A stretch of DNA of 64,000 nt from Saprospira grandis DSM 2844 (GCF_000275825.1 NZ_JH719942.1:2941669-3005668); one strand, 5' to 3'; positions 43,652-53,041 are shown, counted from the stretch's first letter. Translations and numbers: made by a program. Notes: generated from the letters alone by a model not told the origin.

Positions 43652-44158
43652 TTAAAGTTTTTCTCTAGTTTGATGTTGTTGTTGGATTTCTTGCCGCATA
43701 TCTTGGCCAAATTGATTGACAATTTTTTGCATTTGGGTCTCATAGGCGGCTTGTTCTTCTTGGCTGTAGTTTTTCCAGTTGGCTTTTTCATAGAAAAGGG
43801 CCGCTTGGGCAGGCAATAAACCAACGATTTTCAAATAGTCATTTGTGCAAGAGAGTTCAATTTCTCTAGCTTTTTGTTTTTCGTCTAGGGGTTGGATTTT
43901 CAATCGGAGGAGTTCATCTTGTTCTTCTAGGCAGTGGTAGCTAGCAGAGGGTCCTTCTTTTTCGGCGGCAAAGAAATAGACAGCTGCCCGATCAATTTTG
44001 AGTAGGAGGGCCGAAAATGCGCCTAGCATCATCCGTTGTAGGGGAGGGGCTAGGGCTTGAAACTCTGGAGTGGTTTCGGTTTTGTTTTGGGCGAGTTGCC
44101 AGTATTGTCCTTCTAGTTTTAAAATCAATTTGGGCGTATGCCCCATTTTCTTTTGCAT
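43652..44158 (-). CDS. Hypothetical protein
   Basis: The 168-residue protein is not recognised. It has no signal peptide or membrane segment. It is mixed helical with a few beta segments (LILKLEGQYWQLAQNK, then YFFAAEKEGPSASYHCLEEQDELLRLKIQP) and ends in a Gln/Glu-rich helix (QMQKIVNQFGQDMRQEIQQQ). Its codon use is like its neighbours. It is separated from the SAM-hydrolase by about 80 bases and could be co-transcribed with it. Confidence 0.6.
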   Translation of the reverse strand: MQKKMGHTPKLILKLEGQYWQLAQNKTETTPEFQALAPPLQRMMLGAFSALLLKIDRAAVYFFAAEKEGPSASYHCLEEQDELLRLKIQPLDEKQKAREIELSCTNDYLKIVGLLPAQAALFYEKANWKNYSQEEQAAYETQMQKIVNQFGQDMRQEIQQQHQTREKL

Positions 44159-44213
44159 AAATTGTATTATTTTTTGAGTTCAGAATATAGCTAAAAGCTT
44201 TTAGAGGACCAAA

Positions 44214-44243
44214 AAAGGCCTTCTCTGCTTAGCGAGAAGGCCT
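44214..44243 (-). terminator. Intrinsic terminator of the desaturase gene side
   Basis: AAGGCCTTCTC and GAGAAGGCCTT form an 11-bp stem around TGCTTAGC with T-runs at both outer sides, so it may act in both directions. It separates the desaturase (upstream on the minus strand) from the hypothetical gene at 43652. Confidence 0.85.
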
Positions 44244-44268
44244 TTTGTATTGTTGTAGGTGATAGATT

Positions 44269-45402
44269 TTACTTGATGACAGCGGCTTCAGATTTTTTGG
44301 GGAGTTCTATGGCCTGCAGCTCATTGTTGCCCAAGGCTTTTAGGCTTTTAAAATGAGAGCTGATTGCGCCGCCAAAGGTTTTAAACTCATAATAGGGCAC
44401 GCCAAACTCCTCGGCGGTTGCTTTTACAATTTTGGCTACCTCGGGGTAGTGCACATGGCAGATATTGGGAAAAAGGTGGTGTTCTACCTGAAAGTTTAGT
44501 CCGCCCAAAAACCAAGAGAGGGCTTTATTTTGGCGGGCAAAATTAGAGGTGGTAGCCAGCTGGTGCATGGCCCAAACGTTTTCCACTTCATTTTGCTCAT
44601 CGGGTTGAAAATGGTCGGTGAGTTCTACGACATGAGCCACCTGAAAGACCAAAGTCATGATTAGGCTAGCGGTCATGTGCATCATAAAAAAGCCGAGTAG
44701 CAAATAGCCCCAAGCATAGCTAGTGAGGACAATAGGAAGGGCAAAAAAGATGGCCCAATAACCAATTTTAGTACTGAGCAGGATCCAGAACTCTTTGCTG
44801 TGGGTACTTCCCATGGCGGCAGTTTTACCGTCTTGGCTATAGCCCTTTAGGGCTACAAAATCCTTCCATAAAATCCAAGAAACAGTAGCTAGACCATAGA
44901 GAATAGGTGCATAAAGGTGCTGAAAACGCTGATAGCTCTTGAGCTTTCCGTTGGGAGAGAGGCGTAAAAAGGGTTTATCTTCAATATCTTCATCGAAGCC
45001 GTAGATATTGGTATAGGTGTGGTGCATCATATTGTGCTGCACCTTCCAGGTAAAGGCATTTCCACCAACTAAGTTGACGGTATAGCCAAAAATAGCATTG
45101 ACTGTAGGGTTTTTGGAGTAAGCGCCATGGTTGGCATCATGCATGATATTCATCCCAATGCCAACAAGGCCAATGCCCATAACAATATAGGCGATCATGA
45201 CCGCCCAAAGGGGCAGGATGTTGAGGAGAATAACGGCAAAGGGAATAAAGTATAGCCCTAGCATAACCGCTGACTTGAGGTACATGCGGCTATCTGCATT
45301 ACGGTCAATGTTTTGGCTACGGAAGTGCTGATTGACCCTTTTGCGTAGGGTAGGAAAAAACTTAGCCTGATCAGCTAGGCTAAAACGAATGGTTTTTGGC
45401 AT
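44269..45402 (-). CDS. Membrane fatty acid (acyl-lipid/acyl-CoA) desaturase
   Basis: The 377-residue protein shows three His boxes that bind the di-iron centre: HDANH (88-92), HNMMHH (123-128) and QVEHHLFP near residue 310. The last is the variant with Gln typical of front-end desaturases. There are four or more membrane segments (about 43-60, 65-85, 160-180, 210-240). It introduces a double bond into membrane fatty acyl chains, which is relevant for cold or salt adaptation. No cytochrome b5 domain is fused. It is a single gene. A GGGCGCAAGCTTGCGCC palindrome lies upstream around 45450. Confidence 0.92.
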   Translation of the reverse strand: MPKTIRFSLADQAKFFPTLRKRVNQHFRSQNIDRNADSRMYLKSAVMLGLYFIPFAVILLNILPLWAVMIAYIVMGIGLVGIGMNIMHDANHGAYSKNPTVNAIFGYTVNLVGGNAFTWKVQHNMMHHTYTNIYGFDEDIEDKPFLRLSPNGKLKSYQRFQHLYAPILYGLATVSWILWKDFVALKGYSQDGKTAAMGSTHSKEFWILLSTKIGYWAIFFALPIVLTSYAWGYLLLGFFMMHMTASLIMTLVFQVAHVVELTDHFQPDEQNEVENVWAMHQLATTSNFARQNKALSWFLGGLNFQVEHHLFPNICHVHYPEVAKIVKATAEEFGVPYYEFKTFGGAISSHFKSLKALGNNELQAIELPKKSEAAVIK

Positions 45403-45584
45403 AAATATGTTTCTTTTGGCCCTTTTCGGTGCCAGTTCAAAAGGATAAAGGGCGCAAGCTTGCGCCTTTGTTTATGGATGTATAAAAAAGGGACAACCCC
45501 CAAAGAAGTAGTGAAAACTTTTAAGAAATAAAGTGCTTTTTCTATATTTAAGCCGATTATGTGATTTGAATTAAGACTGAATAT

Positions 45585-46001
45585 ATGCCAAATGCTTTAA
45601 TTTATATCCTGCTGTTCACTGTCTTTAGTTGTACCTCTTGCCAGCAAGATACAGAAAAAACAGCCTTAATTAGCCCCTTAGAAGAAAATGCTTCTTTATC
45701 TGTTGTAGAGAATAAGCAAAAGATAAACAATGGGTTGAAGCGAGGTGACTTGCTTCGTGTAGAGGTGCAAAATCTCCGACTCCGAGAACATCAGCAGCTA
45801 GAGGCCAAGGTTTTGCGCCATTTGCCAGAAGGTAGCGAGCTCTATTTTATGGGAGAGGTTTCTGCTGATAGTGTGACAGTTAAATTAAGAGGAAAAAAAT
45901 ATTATGCTCCTTTTTATCGAGTGAAAACAGCACTAGGGTATCTGGGCTGGGTGCATGCGGCCGCAGTTAAAAAGCAAGACCCAGATCTAAAAGGTAGTTA
46001 A
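45585..46001 (+). CDS. SH3-domain-like lipoprotein
   Basis: The 138-residue protein has a short N-terminal signal (LIYILLFTVFSCTSC) with Cys residues at about 16 and 19 that could be lipidated. The rest resembles one bacterial SH3 domain: VEVQNLRLREHQQLEAKVL, LPEGSELYFMGE and ALGYLGWVHAAAV. Such lipoproteins bind cell wall or partners in the envelope. There are no close functional neighbours. A bidirectional terminator follows its stop. Confidence 0.7.
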   Translation: MPNALIYILLFTVFSCTSCQQDTEKTALISPLEENASLSVVENKQKINNGLKRGDLLRVEVQNLRLREHQQLEAKVLRHLPEGSELYFMGEVSADSVTVKLRGKKYYAPFYRVKTALGYLGWVHAAAVKKQDPDLKGS

Positions 46002-46021
46002 GCCCTGGGGCCAAAAACAAC

Positions 46022-46048
46022 AAAGCCATCTCTAAAAGAGATGGCTTT
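46022..46048 (+). terminator. Bidirectional terminator between convergent genes
   Basis: AAAGCCATCTCT and AGAGATGGCTTT form a 12-bp stem with an AAA loop. T-rich flanks are present for the SH3 lipoprotein gene and weaker ones for the tricorn-like gene. Confidence 0.75.
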
Positions 46049-46070
46049 GTTGTTGAATAGACTAAAGTCC

Positions 46071-49000
46071 TTATTTTTTATCTGCATTAAGCTCTTTTAA
46101 GAGTACTTCTACAGCTTTTTGTAGTTGTTGGTCTTCTTGTTTAGCTTGATAATCTGGGGCCAGTCGAACTAAAATATCTGGCATAGCAGGAATGCGTTCC
46201 ATATTTTCATCTTTAGCTTTGCTGTACCAAGCCCTAAAAGGCATACGGACATAAGACCCATCTTGCAGGCCATAGCCTCCGGTAGAAATAACAGCGCCAA
46301 AAGTGGGTTGGCCAACTAGGGTCCCCAAACCTAGGTTTTTGTAGGCATGAGAAAAAATTTCGGCATTAGAGTAGCTGCTTTCATTGCAAAGGGCAATACT
46401 CCCTTTGGTCCAAGCCGCTAGGGGCAAGCGCTCACTATAGGGATAGTAGTTACTAAAGGCTTTGTGTTCCTTTTTGAGGTTTTTGGCTGCTCCTCTTGGG
46501 ACGGTGTAGGCATGTTGGCGAACAGAGAGTACGGCCATAAGGTAGTCGGTTGTCCAACCGCCACCATTATAGCGAACATCAATGACAATTCCCTTTTTCC
46601 CATCTCCGGCAGCCATTAGTTCTTGTTCAAAGCGTTCAAAGCTACTCCAACCCATTGCTTTAATGTGAATATAGCCCAATTCTCCTTTGGAGTATTTATC
46701 GGTGAGTATTTTACGCTCTTTTACCCAAGCTTCATAGCGCTGCTTATTAAGTGAGGGGCTTGGCCAAATAACAAGTTCGCGAATGTCTCCAGCCTCACTT
46801 TTTACGGCTAATAAGGTTGGTTTACTGGCCGTTCCTTCCAAAAAAGCATAGAGGTTGTCTTGGGGTTTAATTTTTTCTCCATTAACGGCAATAATACGCT
46901 CATTGGCTAAGATTTGACTTTCTGCCCGGCTAGCTGGACTTCCTTCAAGCACCGAACGAATTTTAGCTCCTGCTTTTCCATCTTGCCAAAGCTCTACCCC
47001 CAATAAACCACTCTTTTTTCGAGCTAGTTTTTTGGGGTTATCGCCACCATATAGTCCCATATGACTAGCATCCAATTGTCCTAGCATCAAGTTATACATC
47101 CATTGAAAGTCTTCTTTGGTAGAGGCCTTTAAGCAAAGTGGACGATAGGTTTTTTTTAGCTGCTTCCAGTTGTACCCATGAAACTGAGGATCATAAAAGC
47201 CAGCCTCTAAGGCCCGCCAACCCTCTTCAAATATTTGAGCTAACTCCCCAGCATAATCAATTTTTAGGTTAGAGCGAAAGCTTAAGTTATTGAGCTTTTT
47301 GTTGGAGAGCTGAATATAGGCCAGCTGCCCCCTGTTGAGTTGGCTAAACAGTAGTTTCCCATCTTCAGAAAGCTGTAAATTATAGGGGGTTTGACTAGCC
47401 GAAATAAGGGCTTTGTTCTCTTTCCCATCCCAACGTACTGAATAAAGCGCACGGTCTTTCTCAAAGTTTCTGCTGCTGTTCGAACTGCTCAGATAAAAAA
47501 TAGTTTTGCTGTCAGGGCTCCAGCAAATACCCGACTCTCGGCCAGGCATCGCCGTTACTTGCTGGCTACGAGCATAGAGCTGATCAAAGTCAATCTTTAC
47601 CTTAATCGCTTCTTTTTTATCCTTTTTACTAGGCTTTTTTTCTTCGGCCCAGATTTCAAGTGCTTTCCATTCGGTGGTCTGGCGCAGATAGTCCTCTTTT
47701 TTTAACCAAATAAACCAAATATCACTATCCCCATTGTTGCGGTCCGAGCTAAAGGCTAATTTGCTGCCGTCTGGGCTCCATACTGGATTGCGGTCGTTGC
47801 GGGGGTGCATGCTCACATTAACCGGCGGAATAGAATCATTGGCCGCATGAATAAAGATTTCCTCATTAAAGTTGAGATCCTCTAAAGAATAGGCTAGCCA
47901 GTAACTGTCCGGAGACCAACTTAGACCAGTAGGACTGGCCCAACCATCTAGTAGCTTTTTATTATTCGATAACTGACCCAGACTGTCTATTTGAGCCACC
48001 CATAGCTGTCCCCGCCCAAGTAAATAGGCTAGCTGTTTCCGATCTGGAGAAAGCCAGTACTGACTGAGGTCTAAGGGAAATTCTTGAATGAGACTGTTCT
48101 TGAGCTTAAGACTGCGGTAGAGGTCGGTTGCTGTACTGTCTTTAGAAGATACCTTATAAAGGGCATATTTCCCAGCCTCATCACTACGGTAAAGTAGGGT
48201 TTGTTCATTGAGAAATAAGGGGGCTCTCTGTCGACTAGGTCCCTGCGCTAGAGTACGCCCCTCTTTTAGTTGCTTATGCTGTGCGCCAATAAATATATCG
48301 CCATGTACTTCGTAGGCAATACGCTTGGCCGTAGGAGAAAGACTGTAGTTGTCTAAATGACTATAGCTTTTCTCTATAAAGGGGTCAAAACGATAATCAC
48401 TGGCAATGTCTACCTTGATTTCTTGCTTTTTACCTTCTGTCTTGCCCCAAAAGATACGGTCAGCTTGCTGATAGACGATATATTGCCCGTCCTGACTAAG
48501 CGCAAAGTTTAATATGCCCATTTTCTTTTCTTGGGTTAGGGCTTTTTCTTCTCCCTTGATCAAGTCCTTGAGGTAAATGTTATAACGACCAGATTGAGCT
48601 GATAGGTAACAGATTCGCTGCCTATCTACCCATTGCCCATTAAAATCATTGCCTTTAAAGTCCGTAATTTGCTCAAATTTATCAGCTTTGATATTGTAGG
48701 TCCAAAGGTCTCTGTTCGCTGGCCCACGATAGTCCTCCCTAGCCGTTCTACAGCTTCCCCGAACTAATAATAACTGCTCTTTATTAGGCGACATTTGTGC
48801 GTCTACCGCATCACTATTTAAAATGCGCTGAGGCTGCCCCCCACTAACCGGAATTTCATAAATTCCATAGCTGCGCTCTATCTTGATGTAGGCCCGACGA
48901 CTAGCAAATAAAAGTGTTTGCTCGTCTTTCCATCCCAGTAGTTGGTCGTTGCCTGAGTAATAGCTGAGCTGCTTGGGACGACCTCCCTGAGCTGGCATGA

Positions 49001-49271
49001 CGTAAATGTTGCTGTTGCCATCTCTGTCTGATTGAAAGGCGATTTGCTGCCCGTCTGCCGACCAAATCGCCTTGCTGTCATAGGCTTGATGAACGGTCAA
49101 TCGCCTAGGCTGCCCCTCTGGCAGTTTCATCCGCCAAATGTCTCCCTGATAAGAGAAAAGTAATTCTTGCCCATCTGGACTAAGACTGGGCTGACGCAGT
49201 AAAATGCGGTCCTGGGCCCAACTTAGCTGGACCAATAGCAGGAGTACTGCCGAAAGTAATAGCTGTTTCAC
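46071..49271 (-). CDS. Tricorn-like S41 protease
   Basis: A GTG at 49271 opens a good signal peptide (VKQLLLSAVLLLLVQLSWAQ), so it is preferred to a TTG at 49352 that adds 27 basic residues. The product is about 1066 residues. The N-terminal half is two WD40-like beta-propellers (repeated LSPDG, WSADGQQIAFQSDRDGN, WSPDSKTIFYLSS). A helical tricorn C1 segment follows, then a PDZ domain (RAESQILANERIIAVNGE) and a C-terminal S41 peptidase with VIDVRYNGGGW and the catalytic Ser in SSYSNAEIFSHAYK. It is secreted or periplasmic and probably degrades peptides. No other proteasome-like factor is nearby. Confidence 0.9.
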   Translation of the reverse strand: MKQLLLSAVLLLLVQLSWAQDRILLRQPSLSPDGQELLFSYQGDIWRMKLPEGQPRRLTVHQAYDSKAIWSADGQQIAFQSDRDGNSNIYVMPAQGGRPKQLSYYSGNDQLLGWKDEQTLLFASRRAYIKIERSYGIYEIPVSGGQPQRILNSDAVDAQMSPNKEQLLLVRGSCRTAREDYRGPANRDLWTYNIKADKFEQITDFKGNDFNGQWVDRQRICYLSAQSGRYNIYLKDLIKGEEKALTQEKKMGILNFALSQDGQYIVYQQADRIFWGKTEGKKQEIKVDIASDYRFDPFIEKSYSHLDNYSLSPTAKRIAYEVHGDIFIGAQHKQLKEGRTLAQGPSRQRAPLFLNEQTLLYRSDEAGKYALYKVSSKDSTATDLYRSLKLKNSLIQEFPLDLSQYWLSPDRKQLAYLLGRGQLWVAQIDSLGQLSNNKKLLDGWASPTGLSWSPDSYWLAYSLEDLNFNEEIFIHAANDSIPPVNVSMHPRNDRNPVWSPDGSKLAFSSDRNNGDSDIWFIWLKKEDYLRQTTEWKALEIWAEEKKPSKKDKKEAIKVKIDFDQLYARSQQVTAMPGRESGICWSPDSKTIFYLSSSNSSRNFEKDRALYSVRWDGKENKALISASQTPYNLQLSEDGKLLFSQLNRGQLAYIQLSNKKLNNLSFRSNLKIDYAGELAQIFEEGWRALEAGFYDPQFHGYNWKQLKKTYRPLCLKASTKEDFQWMYNLMLGQLDASHMGLYGGDNPKKLARKKSGLLGVELWQDGKAGAKIRSVLEGSPASRAESQILANERIIAVNGEKIKPQDNLYAFLEGTASKPTLLAVKSEAGDIRELVIWPSPSLNKQRYEAWVKERKILTDKYSKGELGYIHIKAMGWSSFERFEQELMAAGDGKKGIVIDVRYNGGGWTTDYLMAVLSVRQHAYTVPRGAAKNLKKEHKAFSNYYPYSERLPLAAWTKGSIALCNESSYSNAEIFSHAYKNLGLGTLVGQPTFGAVISTGGYGLQDGSYVRMPFRAWYSKAKDENMERIPAMPDILVRLAPDYQAKQEDQQLQKAVEVLLKELNADKK

Positions 49272-49414
49272 AGTTTGTTTTTTGTTAGTGACGAATTTCT
49301 TCCATAAAGAATAAACTAAATGGCTAGCGCTTTGCTTCCTTTTTTCGACCAAGAAGCAAAAAAAATCCCCCTAAGCCTAAGGCCTAGAGGGATGCATCTT
49401 ATAAATAAAAAGTT

Positions 49415-51109
49415 CTACTTCAATTCAATACTAACAATTTCCCAAGCTTGCCCCTTTTGGTCCAAAATGCCATTGGGAACCCATTTTAAGTTGGGGTTGC
49501 TGGGCACCAATTGCGGTTTTTTACTCAACTTCACTTTCAGTTTACGCTCCGTAACCCCCAAATCCGTATTCTCATCAATTAAGGGCCGCAATAAGGCATC
49601 ATTGCCATCCAAAATAACGAGATCAAGCTCTTTTTGCCCAAAATCACCCTTGCTTAGCTTGGCCACAGAACAAAAGAAAGCATGATGAGTACTTTCTGGC
49701 ATATAATCCTGGATGTCTAATTCTAACTCTAAATCTACTGTAGACTCCTCAATATAAGCCTCGGCCAATTCCTCAAAGCTGCCAGGCAACTGACGATGAT
49801 GCCATTTCTTAACTATCGTCCCATTATGCAAAAGCAAAAGCCCCGGACTAGAACGAATAATAGTCTTAACCAACTTTTCATCGCCCTGCGTAAAATCAAA
49901 GGCAGTGCCTAACTCCTGCCGAAAAGCCTCCAAATCATCACTGTAATCGCCATCGGCATCCGCATCCTCAATGTAGTAATAAAGCGCATGCGTGGGGATG
50001 CCCTGCTGCTTTTCTGCCGCCAAACTCAAGGCCGCAATTTTTCTAAATCCTTCCTTTGAAGATTTGCTCAAATCATCGGCAACAACCAAAAAACTATAGC
50101 CCTGACTAGCAAAACTATGCTGCTTAGAAGCATCCATTTCAGCCACTTTAGAGTCGCAGCCCTTTTTCAATACTTCTTCCTCCGTTTTGTCATTTTGGGT
50201 CGCCCAAATCTTCTTGCCATCGGCATCTTTGGTCTTCCAAAGGTAGCTGTATTTTTCGGTCTCTTCAGACATCTGCTTGTTATTAACCTTGACCTCTTCT
50301 CCCGTATTTTTGTTCTTATAGGTATAAGTAAGCAATATTTCGGGCTGGTCCAAAGCACAAACTTCTCGCTCAATCACTATGTTGCGCCCTTCTGCAAAAG
50401 GTCGAAAATCTATCCAAGGCAAGCCAAAGTAAAAGTTGAATAAACTAGCCACCGTTATCGCTACCGTCCAAAAAGAAGTGCTAATCAAACGCCCTTTGCC
50501 CCGCTCCGGAATCACATATTGCAAGTTCTCGGTCTTGATATAAAGAAAAATCGTCATGAAGGTCAAAATGATGTCCTTCCCAAAGGTCTCAATTGGCAAA
50601 AGCTTCATAAAGTCGCCAAAACAACCACAATCACTCACCCGAATGTTATTCGCATTAAAGGCCACCCACTGCTCCGTCGCAAATGGCGAAACATCCTGCG
50701 GAATGTAGCTCGTTAGGTAGTTGTAGCCCGTTAGAAAGGTGAAAAAGAGCATCATCAAAAAACTTAAACTCGTGGTTATTTTTTTTCCATGGCCCAAAAT
50801 TAAGTTGATGCCAAGTACTACCTCCAAGACAATCATCAGTAGACCAAAAGGTACCACAAATGGCTTCATAAAGGACAATACAGGCAGCAAAAGCGTAAAG
50901 TAATCGGCCATTTTATAAGCGGTCCCCAATGGATCTACCACTTTTACAGCCCCCGAAAAAACAAGCAGGGCGCCCACAAAATATTGTACAAACCAAAGCG
51001 GCAGATGCGTCCGCACAAATTCCCGCTTTTTTGATAGCCCCAAGCCCAAACTAAAGGTCAGTACTAAGGCCACAATGCCAATGTAAAGAAAAAGTGTATA
51101 TACGGTCAT
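49415..51109 (-). CDS. DoxX/MauE-like membrane protein with thioredoxin-like C-terminus
   Basis: The 564-residue protein has about seven membrane segments in residues 1-235, with the MauE-like motif VSDCGCFGDFMKL (about residues 160-172). A large extra-membrane region follows. Its end (about 330-470) looks like a thioredoxin fold: YSFLVVADDLSK, DADADGDYSDD and SSPGLLLLHNGTIVKKWHHRQLPG. The Cys pair of a classical thioredoxin is not visible there. This architecture is a conserved Bacteroidota type often near a DUF1599 gene, as here. Its role in respiration or redox of the envelope is inferred only. It is probably co-transcribed with the tricorn-like gene downstream. Confidence 0.82.
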   Translation of the reverse strand: MTVYTLFLYIGIVALVLTFSLGLGLSKKREFVRTHLPLWFVQYFVGALLVFSGAVKVVDPLGTAYKMADYFTLLLPVLSFMKPFVVPFGLLMIVLEVVLGINLILGHGKKITTSLSFLMMLFFTFLTGYNYLTSYIPQDVSPFATEQWVAFNANNIRVSDCGCFGDFMKLLPIETFGKDIILTFMTIFLYIKTENLQYVIPERGKGRLISTSFWTVAITVASLFNFYFGLPWIDFRPFAEGRNIVIEREVCALDQPEILLTYTYKNKNTGEEVKVNNKQMSEETEKYSYLWKTKDADGKKIWATQNDKTEEEVLKKGCDSKVAEMDASKQHSFASQGYSFLVVADDLSKSSKEGFRKIAALSLAAEKQQGIPTHALYYYIEDADADGDYSDDLEAFRQELGTAFDFTQGDEKLVKTIIRSSPGLLLLHNGTIVKKWHHRQLPGSFEELAEAYIEESTVDLELELDIQDYMPESTHHAFFCSVAKLSKGDFGQKELDLVILDGNDALLRPLIDENTDLGVTERKLKVKLSKKPQLVPSNPNLKWVPNGILDQKGQAWEIVSIELK

Positions 51110-51150
51110 AATGATAAACAGATTGATATAAAATGATTGTTCTTCTGCTG

Positions 51151-51250
51151 TTTTGGGGCCTCCGCTAGTGGTTAAAATGCGGCGGTTACTCCCTTCGGTC
51201 GTCGAACTGCGGACTAAAGTCCTTGTTGTCGTTTCGGCAGCTCGCTGCTG
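51151..51250 (+). repeat. Dispersed structured repeat, copy 12 (partial type I with 45-bp insertion)
   Basis: It starts GGGGCCTCCGC, then carries the 45-bp insertion at 51185-51229 exactly where CTA stands in other copies. It is cut off after CAGCTCGCTGCTG by the start of copy 13. The insertion differs from that at 28255-28299 at only two positions. Confidence 0.8.
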
Positions 51251-51375
51251 TTTTGGGGCCTCCGCTGCGGCCTGCGGCCTTGCGGCGCTACGTTCGGCAG
51301 CTCGCTATTCGCTCGGCCCTTCGGCCTAACGGCCTTGGTCTGCGGCTTTCGCCGCACTGCCTACCATCGCTAGGC
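51251..51375 (+). repeat. Dispersed structured repeat, copy 13 (type I)
   Basis: It has GGGGCCTCC, GCTGCGGCC/GGCC hairpin region, GCGCTACG, TTCGGCAGCTCGC, GCTCGGCCCTTC, GGCC/GGCC hairpin and GGTCTGCGG-CTTTCG-CCGCA. It ends CATCGCTAGGCC. It is fused head-to-tail with copy 12. Confidence 0.82.
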
Positions 51376-51415
51376 CGTAAAGCGGCGGCCTAAAGGCCTT
51401 GCTTTTTGGGCCAAA

Positions 51416-51970
51416 CTACTTGGCCTCTTTTTCGCGCAACCGAATCAAAGCAAAGAGCGCATAATTGGCAATATCCTGATAGTTGGCGGCCAAACCCTCC
51501 GAAACCAAAAGCTGCTCTTTGTGGTCCTCAATTTCTTTGGTCCGCAAAAGCTTCATCAAAATGAGGTCCGTCAAAGAACTAAGGCGCATATCTCGCCAAG
51601 CTTCGCCATAATCATGGTTTTTGCGCAACATTAGCTCCTGGCAAATTTCGGCCTGCTTCTGATAAAGGGCCTCCACTTGCTCGCTAGGCAGATAAAGCCC
51701 AGCAGCCAAAGGCAACTCCAACTGAATAAGGGCCATCAAGCTATAATTGACTAGGGCCAAATACTCATCCGCAATAGATTCATCTACCTTTTGGCTTTGC
51801 TTTTCCTCTATAGAGCGAATCCGCTTGGCCTTAATATATAATTGGTCGGTTAAAGAACTGGGCCGCAAAATCCGCCAGGCCGAGCCATAATCTCGCTGCT
51901 TCTTAATAAATAAGGCCTTAGATTGGGCCAATTCATGGGCGTATTGTTGGAGGGTGCTTGGCTTTTCCAA
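51416..51970 (-). CDS. DUF1599 (nucleotide modification associated) domain protein
   Basis: The 184-residue protein contains two copies of the same unit. KKQRDYGSAWRILRPSSLTDQLYIKAKRIRSIEE recurs as RKNHDYGEAWRDMRLSSLTDLILMKLLRTKEIED, each followed by a YxxLxNYxLxAL helix. This two-copy arrangement is the DUF1599 family (PF07659), common in Bacteroidota. Its relation to nucleotide modification is a family annotation; no enzyme activity is known. It precedes the DoxX/MauE-like gene and follows xseB by about 60 bases, so the three are probably one transcription unit interrupted by repeats. Confidence 0.85.
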   Translation of the reverse strand: MEKPSTLQQYAHELAQSKALFIKKQRDYGSAWRILRPSSLTDQLYIKAKRIRSIEEKQSQKVDESIADEYLALVNYSLMALIQLELPLAAGLYLPSEQVEALYQKQAEICQELMLRKNHDYGEAWRDMRLSSLTDLILMKLLRTKEIEDHKEQLLVSEGLAANYQDIANYALFALIRLREKEAK

Positions 51971-52031
51971 AGTTACAACTATAAGTTTAGTTAATTAAAT
52001 AAAGAACGAAGAGAAGAGCAAAAAGCTGCTT

Positions 52032-52229
52032 TTAGTCCTCTTCATAAATATTATTTTGCTCTTCTTCAATATGGCGGAGTCGTTGCTGGCAATATTGGAG
52101 TAAGAATTGCGCACGTCGGCTTTTGGCATTGAGTTCTTCTAGAGGGAGTTGGCCCTCAATGGCTTCTAAGATTTGCTGAAGCTCTAGTAGGGCGGCTTCA
52201 TAGGAGGGGGGAGTGGCTTGTTGGTCCAT
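52032..52229 (-). CDS. xseB: Exodeoxyribonuclease VII small subunit
   Basis: The 65-residue protein with SYEAALLELQQILEAIEGQL and LPLEELNAKSRRAQFLLQYC is the two-helix XseB. It binds the large subunit XseA to make exonuclease VII, which degrades single-stranded DNA. Length is normal. xseA is not in the window. It starts the minus-strand unit that continues with DUF1599. Confidence 0.9.
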   Translation of the reverse strand: MDQQATPPSYEAALLELQQILEAIEGQLPLEELNAKSRRAQFLLQYCQQRLRHIEEEQNNIYEED

Positions 52230-52298
52230 ATTCTATTGATATTTAGTAGATGAGGCGGCTGTTTTGGGCCGGATGGCCCTGGGGCCTTGGCCCCAAAC

Positions 52299-52420
52299 GG
52301 CTTAGGGATGGATAGCAGTGGCCGTCAGGCCAGACCGAGCCGCTGAAAGCGGCGAAGGGCCGAGCAGACTTGCGAGCTGCGACACAGCCCGACCCGCCCG
52401 CAGGCGGGGAAGCCCCAAAA
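52299..52420 (-). repeat. Dispersed structured repeat, copy 14 (type II, CTT/AAG closure)
   Basis: On the minus strand it starts TTTTGGGGCTTCC, then CCGCC/GGCGG hairpin, GTCGGGCTGTGTCGCAGCTCGC, GCTCGGCCCTTC, GCCGC/GCGGC hairpin, and ends ATCCCTAAGCC. The closing pair is GGCTT/AAGCC, a compensatory change compared with other type II copies. Confidence 0.85.
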
Positions 52421-52549
52421 TAAGAGGAAAAAAATAGAGCTCGCAGTTTTTTGAGGAAAAAGGAATCGCTCTTTAGCTTCCCTTGTTGTGATCGCCTCAA
52501 ATATATTTTAAAAATGCTTAATTTGTTTGCGCATAAAATTATAAAGAGG

Positions 52550-53041
52550 ATGCAAAAAACTATACTTGTTGGGTTACTTTTTTTTTGGGCTTGGGCCCTT
52601 TATGGGCAATCTTGGATGCAATTGCGGCAGGAGCCCATTCAGATAGCCTACAAAATTCCGTACAATTGGTTTGTGGGTGGTTTGGAAAAACAGGCGGATT
52701 ATTGGCGGAGTTTGAACACGGCGCCTGGGGGGCATATAAATATGTTACTGCTGTATAGCGAGGAGCTCAGGGCTGAGGAATTGGCTCAAAAAGCGGTTTG
52801 GAATTATCATTTTGTGGGGCTAGACAGCTTGGCTGCGGATAGTTTGCAGGGAGATTTTGGCCTTTGGGAAAAAAGAGGACATTGGCGAGAGGACCGCCTA
52901 GAGTTGGTTCGTTCTTGGGCTTGGAAAAAAGGGGAGCAGCATTATTTGTTGTACCTTTGGGGCCGAGAAGAAAAGATGAATGCTTTTGCTCAAGAAAAGC
53001 TGTCTAAGGTATTAACATCAATTATATTTTTAGATGATTAG
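52550..53041 (+). CDS. Hypothetical secreted protein
   Basis: The ATG at 52550 is preferred over 52451 because it opens a signal peptide (MQKTILVGLLFFWAWALYGQ) and is preceded by AAAGAGG. The product is 163 residues. The mature part (YKIPYNWFVGGLEKQADYWR, APGGHINMLLLYSEELR, WGREEKMNAFAQEKL) resembles small single-domain proteins that detect or bind in the periplasm, but no family was recognised. It overlaps the ABC ATPase start by 8 bases, so the two are co-translated. Confidence 0.65.
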   Translation: MQKTILVGLLFFWAWALYGQSWMQLRQEPIQIAYKIPYNWFVGGLEKQADYWRSLNTAPGGHINMLLLYSEELRAEELAQKAVWNYHFVGLDSLAADSLQGDFGLWEKRGHWREDRLELVRSWAWKKGEQHYLLYLWGREEKMNAFAQEKLSKVLTSIIFLDD

